Source: Methylobacterium sp. NMS14P (lineage in GTDB: Bacteria > Pseudomonadota > Alphaproteobacteria > Rhizobiales > Beijerinckiaceae). From it: a stretch of DNA of 64,000 nucleotides. The notes beneath the pieces are model-generated. The model saw only the letters and a list, made by a program, of their open reading frames with translations. It ran no database searches and was not told the origin of the DNA. The stretch lies in the NCBI RefSeq assembly GCF_028583545.1, contig NZ_CP087106.1:5005001-5069000 (forward strand), written 5' to 3'. The position numbers and the translations under genes were made by a program. This document shows, piece after piece, positions 63,701 to 64,000 of the stretch; within the stretch, counting starts at the first letter, position 1, and every line of letters starts with the position of its first letter.

Positions 63701-64000
63701 GCGAGATCTCCTTCAGAACACGGACTGATCGCCCGCATGGATCATGTAAGCCTACAACGCTCGCCTAAGTTCCTGAGTAAGAACGAGTCTCATCCGGAAC
63801 CCATCAAATGATGGGTTCGACAAACCTGCTGCTACGGATGACTGTGCCAGAAAATTTCATGTGCCAATCAATTTTCTTACATCATGCGATTATTTTCGAG
63901 CCTAGAACGATTTCCCGACCGCTTTCTAATCTACATTATTGGCGAGCTTGGCCGGCGCATCGCAGCCTCTTTCGCGGCGGCACGATGTCGCCGAAATTGG
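63701..64000. other. AT-richer right-end stretch, promoter of the Met-rich gene
   Basis: 300 bases with no supported gene; base composition is clearly lower in G+C than the left 55 kb. It must include the promoter of the leftward operon and may include the start of a neighbouring gene outside the window. Confidence 0.5.
63797..63818. promoter_or_regulatory. 22-bp inverted repeat upstream of the Met-rich operon
   Basis: GAACCCATCA-AA-TGATGGGTTC, 10-bp perfect arms with two central bases, about 97 bases before the ATG at 63700. Suitable as an operator or as a terminator for a gene from the right. Confidence 0.55.

Overview
The window is 64 kb of very GC-rich chromosomal DNA (roughly 70-75 % G+C by eye for most of its length). 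It most resembles a Methylobacterium/Methylorubrum-like member of the Rhizobiales. This is an inference from several signs together: an alphaproteobacterial LexA box (GAAC-N7-GAAC), general-stress promoters of the GGAAC-N16/17-CGTT type, a DUF6894-type small protein, many PAS/LOV/HWE-type sensors, CsbD-family stress proteins, and dispersed palindromic repeats. No rRNA, tRNA or CRISPR array was seen.

Layout. 1-8.5 kb holds a SUV3-like helicase running off the left edge, a LysR regulator divergent from an MFS exporter, a membrane/[2Fe-2S]/adenylate-cyclase fusion, a 3-methyladenine DNA glycosylase and a zinc-dependent formaldehyde-type dehydrogenase with a small membrane-anchored partner. 8.6-18.8 kb is an amide-utilisation locus: AmiC-like sensor, AmiR-like ANTAR antiterminator, a leader containing a strong terminator, a nitrilase-superfamily amidase, a urea/short-chain-amide ABC transporter (with a LivM-LivG fusion), a DUF1028 protein that appears fused to an AtzG/GatC-like tail, and an amidase-signature enzyme. 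18.9-19.6 kb has two small secreted proteins, the first behind a clear general-stress promoter. 20.0-27.1 kb (minus strand) is a signalling block: hybrid PAS histidine kinase, short LOV photoreceptor, and a CheB-CheR-PAS-HWE kinase overlapping the LOV gene.

27-36.5 kb: a secreted small protein, a major-royal-jelly/yellow-type protein, an SOS-box-controlled DUF6894-ruvB pair, a Nu-class GST, an orphan ABC solute-binding protein, a GGDEF-EAL protein, an MliC-like lysozyme inhibitor and a GlxA-type AraC regulator. 36.6-40.2 kb: isoquinoline-oxidoreductase-type molybdenum hydroxylase (small and large subunits) and an SDR. 40.3-43.1 kb: a phosphoglycolate-phosphatase-like HAD, then an AraC/AhpD-like/DUF417 operon. 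43.1-47.9 kb: TetR plus an acyl-CoA degradation operon (acyl-CoA dehydrogenase, thiolase, APH-like, DUF6285-like). 48-52.9 kb: a stress cluster of CsbD-type proteins, including a 57-residue and a 32-residue gene, next to a PAS-LuxR regulator with a general-stress promoter and a truncated sigma-region-2 protein. 53.3-55.0 kb: a secreted protein and a GH13 enzyme.

From about 55.4 kb base composition falls and the content becomes island-like: a structured non-coding stretch, a hypothetical gene, a ParB-like/DNA-methyltransferase fusion, a DUF5681 protein and a terminase large subunit split in two, with no other phage structural genes. It is followed by a secreted coiled-coil protein divergent from a small XRE regulator. 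The right end carries a molybdopterin oxidoreductase with an odd low-complexity insert, a cytochrome b and a tiny secreted Met/Arg-rich protein. I infer that these three form a periplasmic methionine-oxidation/repair module.

Most persuasive unusual features: the amide-locus attenuator with ANTAR-like hairpins, the Met/Arg-rich peptide with its molybdoenzyme and cytochrome b, the DUF1028-AtzG-like fusion, and the SOS-boxed ruvB pair.
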